Source: Fervidobacterium pennivorans DSM 9078 (GTDB lineage: Bacteria > Thermotogota > Thermotogae > Thermotogales > Fervidobacteriaceae). From it: a stretch of DNA of 64,000 nt. Below the pieces are notes generated by a model. It ran no database searches. It saw nothing but the letters and a program-made list of their open reading frames with translations, and had not been told where the DNA came from. A program made the position numbers and the translations under genes. The stretch spans positions 1,141,501 to 1,205,500 of the forward strand of contig NC_017095.1 of the NCBI RefSeq assembly GCF_000235405.2, given 5' to 3'. Positions 28,172 through 36,042 of the stretch are shown piece after piece (the stretch's first letter is position 1; every line of letters starts with the position of its first letter).

Positions 28172-29263
28172 ATGACAGTTTTATTAATAGGATACTTACA
28201 TCCAAAATATGACAAAAGAGTATTCAGAACAGTAAAAAGTTTAGCAAAAGAATGTAAAATAATTTATCAATACTGGACAGATGAAAATGAAGAAAAATAT
28301 ACAGAAAATAACATAACATACATACCTATAAAATACACAAAAGGTGTTAAAGCCAAACTTCACATTAAAATAAAAAACAGAATAAATCTTGATAACATTA
28401 TAGTTAATATAATTAAGAATTATGATTACGATATACTTTACATGCATCATTTTCCTGAAACTAAACCCGTTCTTCCTTTTAAAATAGCAAAAAAAAGAAA
28501 AAAGAAGGTTGTTTTTGATATTCATGAATATCACCCAGAAAGCTTCTTAAACTCATTGAAAGGAAGTATAAAAAATCTGAAAATAAATATAATGTGGAAA
28601 ATTTTTAAAAAACAAATAGAATTTTCAGACAAATTAATATTTGTATCAGAAGAAACTAAAAATGATATTTTAGAAAAAACGAAGTTAAAAAAAGAATCAT
28701 TAGTCGTTCCAAATTTTGCTTCTTTTTCAGTAAATCACGAGACAAAAACAAAAGAAATTGTATTTGTTGGGAAAATCTCTAGACCACTAATTAAAGAAAA
28801 AGAAATTTTAAAAAAGCTTATAGAAAATGGCTTTACATTTAAAATTATTGGAATGGACTCTAACCTCTTCAATGATATACCGCATATTTATACGAATTTT
28901 CTACCCTATGAACAGATGATGAAAGAACTTTCAAAGGCTTCATTTTCACTTATTTCATATCAAACTGTAAATGATGAGAGGTATAAAAATGATACTCTAG
29001 CATTACCCCATAAATTTTTTGATTCTATTGCGGCAGAAACACCTGTAATAGTAAAAGATACATTTGTTTCAATGGCAAAATTGGTGGAAAAGTATGGCAT
29101 AGGAGTAGTTATAAATTCCAATAACGTAGATGAGTCAGTAGAAAAGATACTTAAAGCATATGAGAACTATCACTTACTCATTGAGAACATAAAAAAGCAC
29201 AAAGATAAATTTGTTTGGAATGAAGAAAAAGAAAAAGAATTTGTGGATTTTGTTTTAAAATGA
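28172..29263 (+). CDS. Glycosyltransferase, GT4-like
   Basis: A probable GT-B fold glycosyltransferase of 363 residues. VLLIGYLHPKYDKRVFRTVK at the N-terminus, VVFDIHEYHPESF, KLIFVSEETKNDI, VPNFASF and IVFVGKISRPL fit GT4 enzymes; FDSIAAETPVI lies at the donor site. The ATG at 28172 follows GAGGTG. The sequence is strikingly rich in Lys, Ile, Asn and AAA/ATA codons, unlike rmlA or rmlB, which suggests recent acquisition. The sugar specificity cannot be told. Confidence 0.78.
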   Translation: MTVLLIGYLHPKYDKRVFRTVKSLAKECKIIYQYWTDENEEKYTENNITYIPIKYTKGVKAKLHIKIKNRINLDNIIVNIIKNYDYDILYMHHFPETKPVLPFKIAKKRKKKVVFDIHEYHPESFLNSLKGSIKNLKINIMWKIFKKQIEFSDKLIFVSEETKNDILEKTKLKKESLVVPNFASFSVNHETKTKEIVFVGKISRPLIKEKEILKKLIENGFTFKIIGMDSNLFNDIPHIYTNFLPYEQMMKELSKASFSLISYQTVNDERYKNDTLALPHKFFDSIAAETPVIVKDTFVSMAKLVEKYGIGVVINSNNVDESVEKILKAYENYHLLIENIKKHKDKFVWNEEKEKEFVDFVLK

Positions 29264-29276
29264 TGGGGGAAAAGAT

Positions 29277-29430
29277 ATGAAAAAAGTATCAATAGTCATT
29301 CCTACAAGAGATGAAGAAAATATATTGAAAAACGCATAAATTCACTTTTAGAAATGATTATCCAGAAAAAGAAATAATCGTTGTTAATGGGAAGTATATT
29401 AAGAAGCACAATTTGTTTGACACAACGTGA
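29277..29430 (+). pseudogene. Remnant of GT2-family glycosyltransferase
   Basis: An ATG behind GGGGGA opens a short frame, MKKVSIVIPTRDEENILKNA, that stops after 20 codons; VSIVIPTRDEE is the classic GT2 start. After frameshifts the sequence reads INSLL, NDYPEKEIIVVNG and KKHNLFDTT, the next conserved blocks compressed and interrupted. Everything after about residue 50 of a normal GT2 is missing. A strong hairpin follows 20 bases later. Confidence 0.65.
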
Positions 29431-29448
29431 AAAGATAAAAGGATAAAA

Positions 29449-29490
29449 GGCAGGTGGTTCATAAGCGAACCACCTGCCTTAGTTGTTTTT
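29449..29490. terminator. Bidirectional terminator between glycan locus and ABC importer
   Basis: GGCAGGTGGTTC and GAACCACCTGCC form a perfect 12-bp stem with a 6-base loop (29449-29478). T-rich tracts follow on both sides, so it can end the plus-strand glycan transcripts and the minus-strand importer operon. Confidence 0.85.
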
Positions 29491-29532
29491 AGTTGTTTTT
29501 CGTTAGTTCAAGCTCCCAATCGTATCAATTGA

Positions 29533-30414
29533 TTACTTAATTAAACCTAAACCTTTAAGGAACATCTCTGCTACTTCTGGGGGTTCATATCCTTCAACAT
29601 CAACAAGGTAGTTTAATCTGATCATTATATTCTGGTTGAGATACAATGAAAGCGGTCTGACTATATCTCTAATTTGAGGATATTTATCAAGAACTTCTTT
29701 TCTCACTGTTGGAACTAAATTGTATGGTGGGAAGAATTGCTTATCGTCTTCAAGTACAACCAAATTATATTTCATCAATTTTCCATCAGTAGAAAATACC
29801 ATAGCTACATCTATTTGTCCGTTATAGAGTGCTTCATAGGTTAAACCAACTTCCATCGTTTTTACCTGGTTCTTTTTTACACTCATTCCATAAACTTCAG
29901 CCATTTTCATAAAGCCATCTGGTCTTTGGAAGAATTCATAATCAACTCCGTAGATAAGATCGTGGTTCTTTTCGTATTTAGCAAGGTCCGATATTGATTT
30001 TATACCGTTTTTCTCAGCAAATTCCCTTTTTACAGCAAGTGCATAAGTGTTGTTAAAACCACACATATCAAGCCATACTATACGATTTTTCTCAAAATCT
30101 TCCTTTTTCACTGCCTCGTAAAGTTTCAAAGGATCTTGAATAACAGTTTTATGCTTAAGGTAGGCAACCCATGCGGTTCCAGTATAGTCAGCATATATGT
30201 CTACTTGACCAGTTTCTAAAGCCTTTCTTGCGGCAAAAGAGCTCATCCCTGTGTATAGCTCTACATTAAATCCTGCCTCTTCAAGTAATTTAGCTATCAT
30301 GTTACTCACAATGAATTGTTCTGTAAAATTCTTTCCTCCCACTTTAATTTTCGGTGCTGCAAATGTAAGGGAAATTCCTACGATTAACAAAACAACCAGT
30401 AATAACTTTCTCAT
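29533..30414 (-). CDS. Glycine betaine/choline-type ABC transporter substrate-binding protein (OpuBC/OpuCC-like)
   Basis: This is the extracytoplasmic binding protein of a compatible-solute importer. A signal peptide (MRKLLLVVLLIVGISLTFA) is followed by KIKVGGKNFTEQFIVSNM, ALETGQVDIYADYTGTAW and YGVDYEFFQRPDGF, all typical of the quaternary-amine binding family. No lipobox cysteine is seen, so it may be soluble or anchored by its signal. ATG 30414 fits AGGAGG; a GTG three codons earlier overlaps the ribosome site. It is last in the operon order permease, ATPase, permease, binding protein. The ligand could be betaine, choline, carnitine or proline betaine. Confidence 0.9.
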   Translation of the reverse strand: MRKLLLVVLLIVGISLTFAAPKIKVGGKNFTEQFIVSNMIAKLLEEAGFNVELYTGMSSFAARKALETGQVDIYADYTGTAWVAYLKHKTVIQDPLKLYEAVKKEDFEKNRIVWLDMCGFNNTYALAVKREFAEKNGIKSISDLAKYEKNHDLIYGVDYEFFQRPDGFMKMAEVYGMSVKKNQVKTMEVGLTYEALYNGQIDVAMVFSTDGKLMKYNLVVLEDDKQFFPPYNLVPTVRKEVLDKYPQIRDIVRPLSLYLNQNIMIRLNYLVDVEGYEPPEVAEMFLKGLGLIK

Positions 30415-30567
30415 GGAAAACACCTCCTATTATTTTTGATGGTGATAATTCCAGCCCGTTATTTTTAAAAATCCATGCTAACTAAAAGAATGCTCTCCTA
30501 TTAGTTTTTTCACAAAACATCCCCCCCTTTCAGTTAAAAAGGCCAAAAAGCAATTAGGAATGGATAA

Positions 30568-31230
30568 CTATTCTGTAGATTTATTAAGTTGTAGCCCTGG
30601 AGAAGTAAGTTTTTTCTCAAGAATAGAGAGCAATATATCAACGATAATTGCCAGCAAAGCTAATGGAATAGCTCCACCAAGTATCATTTCAGAACTCATC
30701 AAACGCAAGCCAATAAAAATTGTCTCTCCAAATCCCCCTGCTCCAATAGCAGATGCCACGGCCGTAGTACCGATATTGATTGTAGCAGCACTTCTTATTC
30801 CAGCAGCTATTGCCGGGAAACTCATAGGTATTTCAACTTTCCACAAGATTTGTCTATCAGTCATTCCCATGCCCCTGGCAGCTTCTTTTATTTGCGCGGG
30901 TACGCTTATTAGCCCCGAAGCAGCGTTAAATACTATTGGCACCAAACTGTATACAACCAGCGCAAAAATGGCTGTTCGAGCTCCAATTCCTAAAAAGAGA
31001 AATGTCAATGCTAAAACCGCAATACTCGGTACAGCTTGACCAACTCCAGTAATGGATAATGCAAAAGTTCTAGCTTTTTCTCTACCTGGTCTGGTTACAT
31101 AAATAGCTATTGCTAATCCCACTATTATAGAAATTGATAAAGAAACAGAGAATAAAAATAGTGTTTGCCATAATTGGTGCATTAAATTGTCAATATTTTG
31201 CATCCAAAAATCGAACACACTATCGTACAT
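30568..31230 (-). CDS. Quaternary-amine ABC transporter permease (OpuBB/OpuBD-like)
   Basis: An inner-membrane permease of about 220 residues with five or six hydrophobic segments. The EAA loop that contacts the ATPase is visible as EAARGMGMTDRQILWKVEIP, and TTAVASAIGAGGFGETIF is the family block near the C-terminus. ATG 31230 lies eight bases after GAGGAG; GTG and ATG codons at 31239 and 31236 are too close to the ribosome site. It pairs with the second permease at 32424 to form a heterodimeric channel. Confidence 0.9.
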   Translation of the reverse strand: MYDSVFDFWMQNIDNLMHQLWQTLFLFSVSLSISIIVGLAIAIYVTRPGREKARTFALSITGVGQAVPSIAVLALTFLFLGIGARTAIFALVVYSLVPIVFNAASGLISVPAQIKEAARGMGMTDRQILWKVEIPMSFPAIAAGIRSAATINIGTTAVASAIGAGGFGETIFIGLRLMSSEMILGGAIPLALLAIIVDILLSILEKKLTSPGLQLNKSTE

Positions 31231-31276
31231 ACACATCACTCCTCATATATCTACATCAAAGCTTTTTTTAATCTTT

Positions 31277-32401
31277 TTATATACTATCTTCTCCCGTACT
31301 TTCAAAAACATCGAGTAAATCTCTAAGGCGTAACACACCCAAGATTTGAACCTTATCGTTAACAACTGGAACGACAGATAATCCAGATGACATCATTATA
31401 GACATCGCTTCTAAAAGATTCGAACTAGGCCTGACAGTTTCAATTTGTTTTATTAGTTTCCTCAAATCTCGATCCTCTTTTACTTTTTCTATGAACTTCT
31501 TGGACACATATCCCAAAAACCTTCCCTTTTTATCAACAACGAATAGATATGTGGCATTTTTTTTGTTCATTTCTTCCAGTACATCCTTTATTTTTAAATT
31601 GTCGCTAAGTTCAATCACGTTGAAATCTTTTTTGTAATACTCTCTAACTTCCGTTATTTCTAAGCTTCTTAAAACTCTATCAGAACCGAGAAGCTCTTCC
31701 ACAAATTCATTTTTTGGATTACGGAGAATTTCTTCAGTATCATCATACTGCACCAATTTGCCCTGATTTAATATGGCAATTTTATCTCCAAGTTTAATTG
31801 CCTCTCTTATGTCGTGGGTAACAAAGACAATGGTTTTTTTAAGTTGATCTTGAATTTCGAGAAGCGCGTCTTGAAGCTTTTCTCGATTGATCGGGTCGAT
31901 AGCTCCAAACGGTTCATCCATCAAAAGTATATCTGGATCAGCTGCTAATCCCCTTGCAATTCCTACACGTTGCTTTTGCCCTCCGGATAGTTGAGCAGGG
32001 TATCTATCTCTGTAAATCTCCGGGTCAAGATTAACTAACTCTAAAAGCTCATTAACTCTCTTTCTTATCTTTTCTTCATCCCATTTCAATAACCTTGGAA
32101 CAACTGCAATGTTTTCAAATACAGTCATGTGTGGAAACAAACCGACATCCTGAATAACATAACCTATGCTTCTTCTCAATTGAATGGGGTCAATCTCATC
32201 AATAGAAGTTCCATCGAATCTAATGTCTTCACCAGTACGCTCAATTAACCTGTTAATCATCTTCAAAGTGGTTGTCTTTCCACAACCGGATGGACCTATC
32301 AAAATCGTCAGTTTGTTATTCTCAATCGTCAGATTTAAACCATCCACCGCTTTTGTACCATCAGGATAGTATTTTTTTAAATCAATCAATTCTATTGCCA
32401 C
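31277..32401 (-). CDS. Quaternary-amine ABC transporter ATP-binding protein with CBS domains (OpuCA-like)
   Basis: This is the ATPase of the importer. It has Walker A GPSGCGKTT, a Q-loop segment IGYVIQDVGLFPHM, the signature LSGGQKQRVGIARGLA, Walker B DILLMDEPFGAID and the switch histidine in VFVTHDIREA. A C-terminal pair of CBS repeats (about residues 250-370, with FLGYVSKK and GVLRLRDLL) is the usual osmosensing or regulatory region of OpuA/OpuC ATPases. GTG 32401 has AGGAG eight bases upstream (374 residues) and is preferred over TTG 32419. Confidence 0.93.
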   Translation of the reverse strand: MAIELIDLKKYYPDGTKAVDGLNLTIENNKLTILIGPSGCGKTTTLKMINRLIERTGEDIRFDGTSIDEIDPIQLRRSIGYVIQDVGLFPHMTVFENIAVVPRLLKWDEEKIRKRVNELLELVNLDPEIYRDRYPAQLSGGQKQRVGIARGLAADPDILLMDEPFGAIDPINREKLQDALLEIQDQLKKTIVFVTHDIREAIKLGDKIAILNQGKLVQYDDTEEILRNPKNEFVEELLGSDRVLRSLEITEVREYYKKDFNVIELSDNLKIKDVLEEMNKKNATYLFVVDKKGRFLGYVSKKFIEKVKEDRDLRKLIKQIETVRPSSNLLEAMSIMMSSGLSVVPVVNDKVQILGVLRLRDLLDVFESTGEDSI

Positions 32402-32423
32402 TTTCTCAACTCCTTTCAAATCA

Positions 32424-33092
32424 TTATTTATTGGTTTTTCTCTCTATTTTTAACCCTTCTGATGTCAAGGCATTTTCAATCGCAAGAAGCCCATAATTAA
32501 CGCCAACACCCAGAGCTGCAACTAAAATAGCTCCTAAAAGAATCATCTCGAGTCTTGACCTGCTCAAGCCACCAAAAATGAAGTATCCAAGGCCTCCTGC
32601 TCCAATTAAGTATGCTACAGTGGTGACCCCGACACCCATAACTGCGGCATTCCTTACGCCTGCCATAATAATAGGCAAAGCCAAAGGTAACCGGATCTTA
32701 AAAAGAATTTGACTACTGGTCATACCCATTCCTTTTGCTGCTTCTATAATCGCAGGACTAACCGTTCTTATAGCAACTAATGTATTTCTAATCATAGGTA
32801 ACAAAGAATATACAATCACCGCAACTACGGCAGGAACAATTCCAATTCCAGCGTTAAAAGGTGCAAGCAAAACAACCATTATTCCAAATAAAGCAAGACT
32901 GGGAATCGTCATCAGCACACTGGAAATGTAAAGAACAACAGCTTCAATCTTTTTATGATGGGAAATATATATACCTACAGGCACTGCAATGGCTATAGCA
33001 AGTGGAATTGCTATGCCTATTATCTTGAGATGTTGCAACAGATGTCTTAAGATAAGCTGATTGTTTTTAATTAAATACTCAAGAAAGTTCAA
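32424..33092 (-). CDS. Quaternary-amine ABC transporter permease (OpuBB/OpuBD-like)
   Basis: First gene of the importer operon, a permease of about 222 residues with an EAA loop EAAKGMGMTSSQILFKIRLP and TVAYLIGAGGLGYFIF, paralogous to the permease at 30568. TTG 33092 lies six bases after AGGAGG; the ATG at 33098 directly abuts the ribosome site. Upstream is a leader of about 220 nt to the predicted promoter. Confidence 0.9.
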   Translation of the reverse strand: MNFLEYLIKNNQLILRHLLQHLKIIGIAIPLAIAIAVPVGIYISHHKKIEAVVLYISSVLMTIPSLALFGIMVVLLAPFNAGIGIVPAVVAVIVYSLLPMIRNTLVAIRTVSPAIIEAAKGMGMTSSQILFKIRLPLALPIIMAGVRNAAVMGVGVTTVAYLIGAGGLGYFIFGGLSRSRLEMILLGAILVAALGVGVNYGLLAIENALTSEGLKIERKTNK

Positions 33093-33316
33093 ATCCATCC
33101 CTCCTTACTAAGATAAAATTTATATACATCCACATTTTAGTTATTTGCAAGAAATTAAAGTTAGTCATCTTCTAAAGTGCCGGCACCATAAGACAGTAGT
33201 GCATAAATCGACAAATTTTAGCCCGTAATTACAAATAATTCAAAATATTTAAAAGTTTCTCGTTTCAACGTAACACATCCACGTATATATAACATTTTAT
33301 ATAGGCGCCATTAAAT
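33093..33316 (-). other. Long untranslated leader of the importer operon
   Basis: No coding sequence is visible between the predicted promoter and the permease start. The leader is AT-rich with one self-complementary GTGCCGGCAC and no obvious terminator or known riboswitch core. Its length hints at post-transcriptional control, but I cannot identify a class. Confidence 0.35.
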
Positions 33317-33346
33317 ATACTATCAAAAAAAAAGATGGATTGTCAA
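33317..33346 (-). promoter_or_regulatory. Promoter of the compatible-solute importer operon
   Basis: On the minus strand a perfect TTGACA (33346-33341) and TAGTAT (33322-33317) are separated by 18 bases. CAACC and GGTTG at 33345-33356 form a small inverted repeat touching the -35, a possible operator. Confidence 0.6.
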
Positions 33347-33408
33347 CCTTGGTTGTAGATATATTACGAAATGTTAACAAAATAACTTTTTTTACAGTGT
33401 TAAACACC

Positions 33409-33754
33409 TTGAGCATCGTTGTTATTCTTTTATTTGAGATGATTTTGAACATGATTGCGTCGAACACTATAACCAGACCTTTGTAAATATCAGTTAGGCA
33501 CTATGTCAATAAGATAGGTCAGATGCTTTCAGGATACAAAATGGCGCATAAAAAGCAAGTGGCGTGCTAATAGAGACAGTTAGTGTGGTCGAAGTGGTAT
33601 CAGCAGATAGAAGGATTGCCTGGAAGTTCACAAAAGCAGAGTGCAGCAACACAAGAAATGACAACAAGCGAAGGCAAGCCAAGAGTTAAGTAGTGCTGCA
33701 GAAGAGATGAGTTCTATAGCTAACAGTTTGCTTGAACAAGTAAGGAAGTTCTAG
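33409..33754 (+). pseudogene. Decayed methyl-accepting chemotaxis protein gene
   Basis: Scattered fragments match chemoreceptor parts in the right order. At 33409-33486 a membrane segment LSIVVILLFEMIL leads into ASNTITRPL, the usual TM2-HAMP junction, then a stop. Further on GSSQKQSAATQEMT resembles the signalling helix. At 33692-33754 SAAEEMSSIANSLLEQVRKF plus a stop is the typical receptor C-terminus. Many frameshifts and a large internal deletion separate the pieces. The terminator at 33783 would have served the intact gene. Confidence 0.65.
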
Positions 33755-33782
33755 ATTTAAGGTAAATATACTATAGTGAGCA

Positions 33783-33815
33783 AAAAGCCGTCTCAAGAGA
33801 GACGGCTTTTTTAAG
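33783..33815. terminator. Rho-independent terminator
   Basis: AAAAGCCGTCTC and GAGACGGCTTTT form a stem with a short AAGA loop, followed by TTTTTT on the plus strand and by poly-T on the minus strand. It closes the receptor remnant and the NuoF-like gene that ends at 33845. Confidence 0.85.
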
Positions 33816-33844
33816 ATGCTTAAAGATTCTATTGTTGTACCTTC

Positions 33845-35458
33845 TTATTTTACAGTCGCTTTCTTTGGTTTTACTTCTTTGCAAAGTCCTGCATAGCATA
33901 TTTTGTCTTTTATGTGTGCTTCGAATTCTTCCCTAAAGTTGTTAATTAGCGAAAGCAACGGCACATTGATACTCTGTCCAAGTCCACAGAAAGAGGAATC
34001 TGCTGTGACGTAAGCTATCTGCTCAAGGTATTTCAAATCTTCTTCAGTTCCTTGGAATTTCGTCATTTTTTCAAGAATATCGCACGCAACTTTTGTTCCT
34101 TCTCTACACGGAGTACATTTACCACAAGACTCGTGTCTGAAAAATTCCATAACGTTGAGAGCGATATCCACAGCACAGTGAGTATCATCGATAGCAAGTA
34201 TGACACCGGAACCAAGGCTGACACCATAATTCTTCATTGAATCATAATCGAGTGGTGTATCAAGTTTATCTGGTCCGATGAATGTTCCAGCCAGTCCTCC
34301 TGTTTGGACCATCTTCAGTTCTCTTCCGCCTTTTATTCCTCCACCAAATCCATAGAGCACTTCTCTGACAGTAACACCCATGGGTAGTTCGACCATTCCA
34401 CGCCTGTTAACATCTCCAACTAAACAGAAGACCTTTGTACCTGGCGAGTTAGGAGTCCCTATGCTTCTGAACCATTCAGCGCCGTTCAGTATTATCTGTG
34501 GAACATTCGCCAATGTTTCCACATTATTTATCACCGTAGGTTTGCCGAATAGACCTACCTGAGGTGGATAAGGAGGTTTCAACCTCGGTCTACCAGCTTT
34601 ACCTTCAATCGACTCGAGCAACGCAGTCTCTTCACCGCATACGTAAGCACCTGCACCAAGTCTTACGGTCAAATCAAAGTTGAAACCACTACCGAGAATG
34701 TTTTCTCCAAGGAATCCGTATTCATATGCATCCTTAATCGCTTTTCTTAGATTCTCAACGGAATTGTAGTACTCACCACGTATGTATATATACCCTTTCG
34801 TTGCTCCAACAGCGTATCCTGCTATAATCATGGCTTCGATTATTGAGTGTGGGTCACCTTCCATGATTAATCTGTCTTTGAATGTTCCAGGTTCACCTTC
34901 GTCAGCATTACAGACTATGTATTTCTGGTCTGATTGTGCCTTTGCTGTGAACTCCCATTTCAATCCGGTCGGGAAGCCTGCACCACCACGGCCACGTAAC
35001 CCACTTGCTTTTATTTCGTTTATGATTTCTTCGGGTTTCATTTGGAGCGCTTTGGAAAGCGCAAAGTAACCGTCTCTTGCAATGTACTCTTCTATGTTCT
35101 TGGGATCGATGACACCTATATTCCTTGTGACAATTCTATATTCTTTGACTTGGAATTTTTCACCGGGCTTTAGCTTAGATTTATCAACTGTCAAATCCCA
35201 AACCTGCCTACCTTTGAGTAAATGTTCTTCCACTATCTTTTTTACATGCTCTTTTGACTTGACGACGTAATAAACATCATCCGGTAGAACATGCATAACA
35301 ACACCATCGTATGCCCCTATTGCCACTGTTTCTAAAACACTTACAAGAGAATCTAGATTATACTCTTTTATCAACGTTCTCAAATAGTTTGCAAATTCTC
35401 TTGCTCCTAAAAGGATGCTGTTACTATCCACAGAAACCAGAACGGTAATTGGTGTCAT
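33845..35458 (-). CDS. NuoF-like flavoprotein with degenerate N-terminal domain (bifurcating-hydrogenase beta-subunit family)
   Basis: The FMN/NADH-binding NuoF core is intact: GLRGRGGAGFPTGLKWEF, CNADEGEPGTFKDR, LGAGAYVCGEETALLESIEG and the [4Fe-4S] ligands ESCGKCTPCREGTK with FCGLGQ. The first 90 residues are a thioredoxin-like fold like that of the paralogue at 36043, but all four cluster cysteines are replaced (VLVSVDSNS for ILICAGGGC; ETVAIGAYDG for ETGCMGACSL). The C-terminal 2[4Fe-4S] ferredoxin domain of the paralogue is absent (537 against 609 residues). It overlaps the NuoE-like gene by 4 bases, so they form a pair. The catalytic partner is not encoded nearby. Confidence 0.88.
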   Translation of the reverse strand: MTPITVLVSVDSNSILLGAREFANYLRTLIKEYNLDSLVSVLETVAIGAYDGVVMHVLPDDVYYVVKSKEHVKKIVEEHLLKGRQVWDLTVDKSKLKPGEKFQVKEYRIVTRNIGVIDPKNIEEYIARDGYFALSKALQMKPEEIINEIKASGLRGRGGAGFPTGLKWEFTAKAQSDQKYIVCNADEGEPGTFKDRLIMEGDPHSIIEAMIIAGYAVGATKGYIYIRGEYYNSVENLRKAIKDAYEYGFLGENILGSGFNFDLTVRLGAGAYVCGEETALLESIEGKAGRPRLKPPYPPQVGLFGKPTVINNVETLANVPQIILNGAEWFRSIGTPNSPGTKVFCLVGDVNRRGMVELPMGVTVREVLYGFGGGIKGGRELKMVQTGGLAGTFIGPDKLDTPLDYDSMKNYGVSLGSGVILAIDDTHCAVDIALNVMEFFRHESCGKCTPCREGTKVACDILEKMTKFQGTEEDLKYLEQIAYVTADSSFCGLGQSINVPLLSLINNFREEFEAHIKDKICYAGLCKEVKPKKATVK

Positions 35459-35940
35459 TTCGCATCACCGCCCTTGAGGCTTTCGATAATCTCTTCAACT
35501 TTTTCTACTGTTAAATCTCCATAGTATTGGTCATTAATCATTATCACAGGAGATACCCCACACAAGCCAAGACAACCTGTCTCTTCCAATGTAAAGAGCC
35601 CATCTTTTGTAGTCTCACCAAAGTCCACACCGAGTTTCTTTTTCAGATACTCAACAATCTCCCGTCCTCCAGGCACATGGCATGGCAAGCTGGTGCAAAC
35701 ACGGATGATATACTTTCCTCTAGGTTTTGTAGAGAACATCGTGTAGAAGGTGAGCACTTCGTAGACCTTTGAAGGTGGGACATTCAGTTCTTCAGCTATC
35801 ATTTCACCTACTTCAGGTGGTATGTAATGACTTTGGTAGTAATCTTGGACTTTATGAAGCAAGTAAATTAGTATATCCTGTTCTTCAAGTTGTTCGCTTT
35901 TCAACTCATCGATTATATTTCTTAAAGTCGCGCGATCCAC
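35455..35940 (-). CDS. NuoE-like [2Fe-2S] protein (HydC/HndA family), second copy
   Basis: A 161-residue thioredoxin-like [2Fe-2S] subunit. The four ligands are CTSLPC and, further on, GCLGLC. Helical N-terminal YQSHYIPPEVGEMIAEELNVP and FYTMFSTKPRGKY are family marks. GTG 35940 follows GGGAGGGAAGG and begins VDRATLRN; the open frame back to 36033 would run through the terminator hairpin and is not credible. It feeds or accepts electrons for the NuoF-like partner encoded immediately downstream. Confidence 0.9.
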   Translation of the reverse strand: MDRATLRNIIDELKSEQLEEQDILIYLLHKVQDYYQSHYIPPEVGEMIAEELNVPPSKVYEVLTFYTMFSTKPRGKYIIRVCTSLPCHVPGGREIVEYLKKKLGVDFGETTKDGLFTLEETGCLGLCGVSPVIMINDQYYGDLTVEKVEEIIESLKGGDAK

Positions 35941-36001
35941 ACACCTTCCCTCCCCGAATGAAAAATTAGAAAGCTTGCAAAAATCAAAAGATCTAATAAA
36001 C

Positions 36002-36041
36002 AAAGGTGAGCCTCCCTCATAACGGGGGCTCACCTTTTTTT
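36002..36041. terminator. Terminator hairpin between the two NuoEF modules
   Basis: AAAGGTGAGCC and GGCTCACCTTT form a strong stem around a CTCC...GGGG-rich top. On the minus strand it is followed by TTTGTTTATT, an imperfect U-tract. It separates the NuoF-like gene at 36043 from the second NuoE-like gene and suggests two transcripts or partial read-through. Confidence 0.75.
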
Positions 36042-36042
36042 G

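Noticed and set aside
30560-31039. Antisense frame of 159 codons over an importer permease
   Set aside because: It mirrors the hydrophobic codons of the permease and has no independent evidence.
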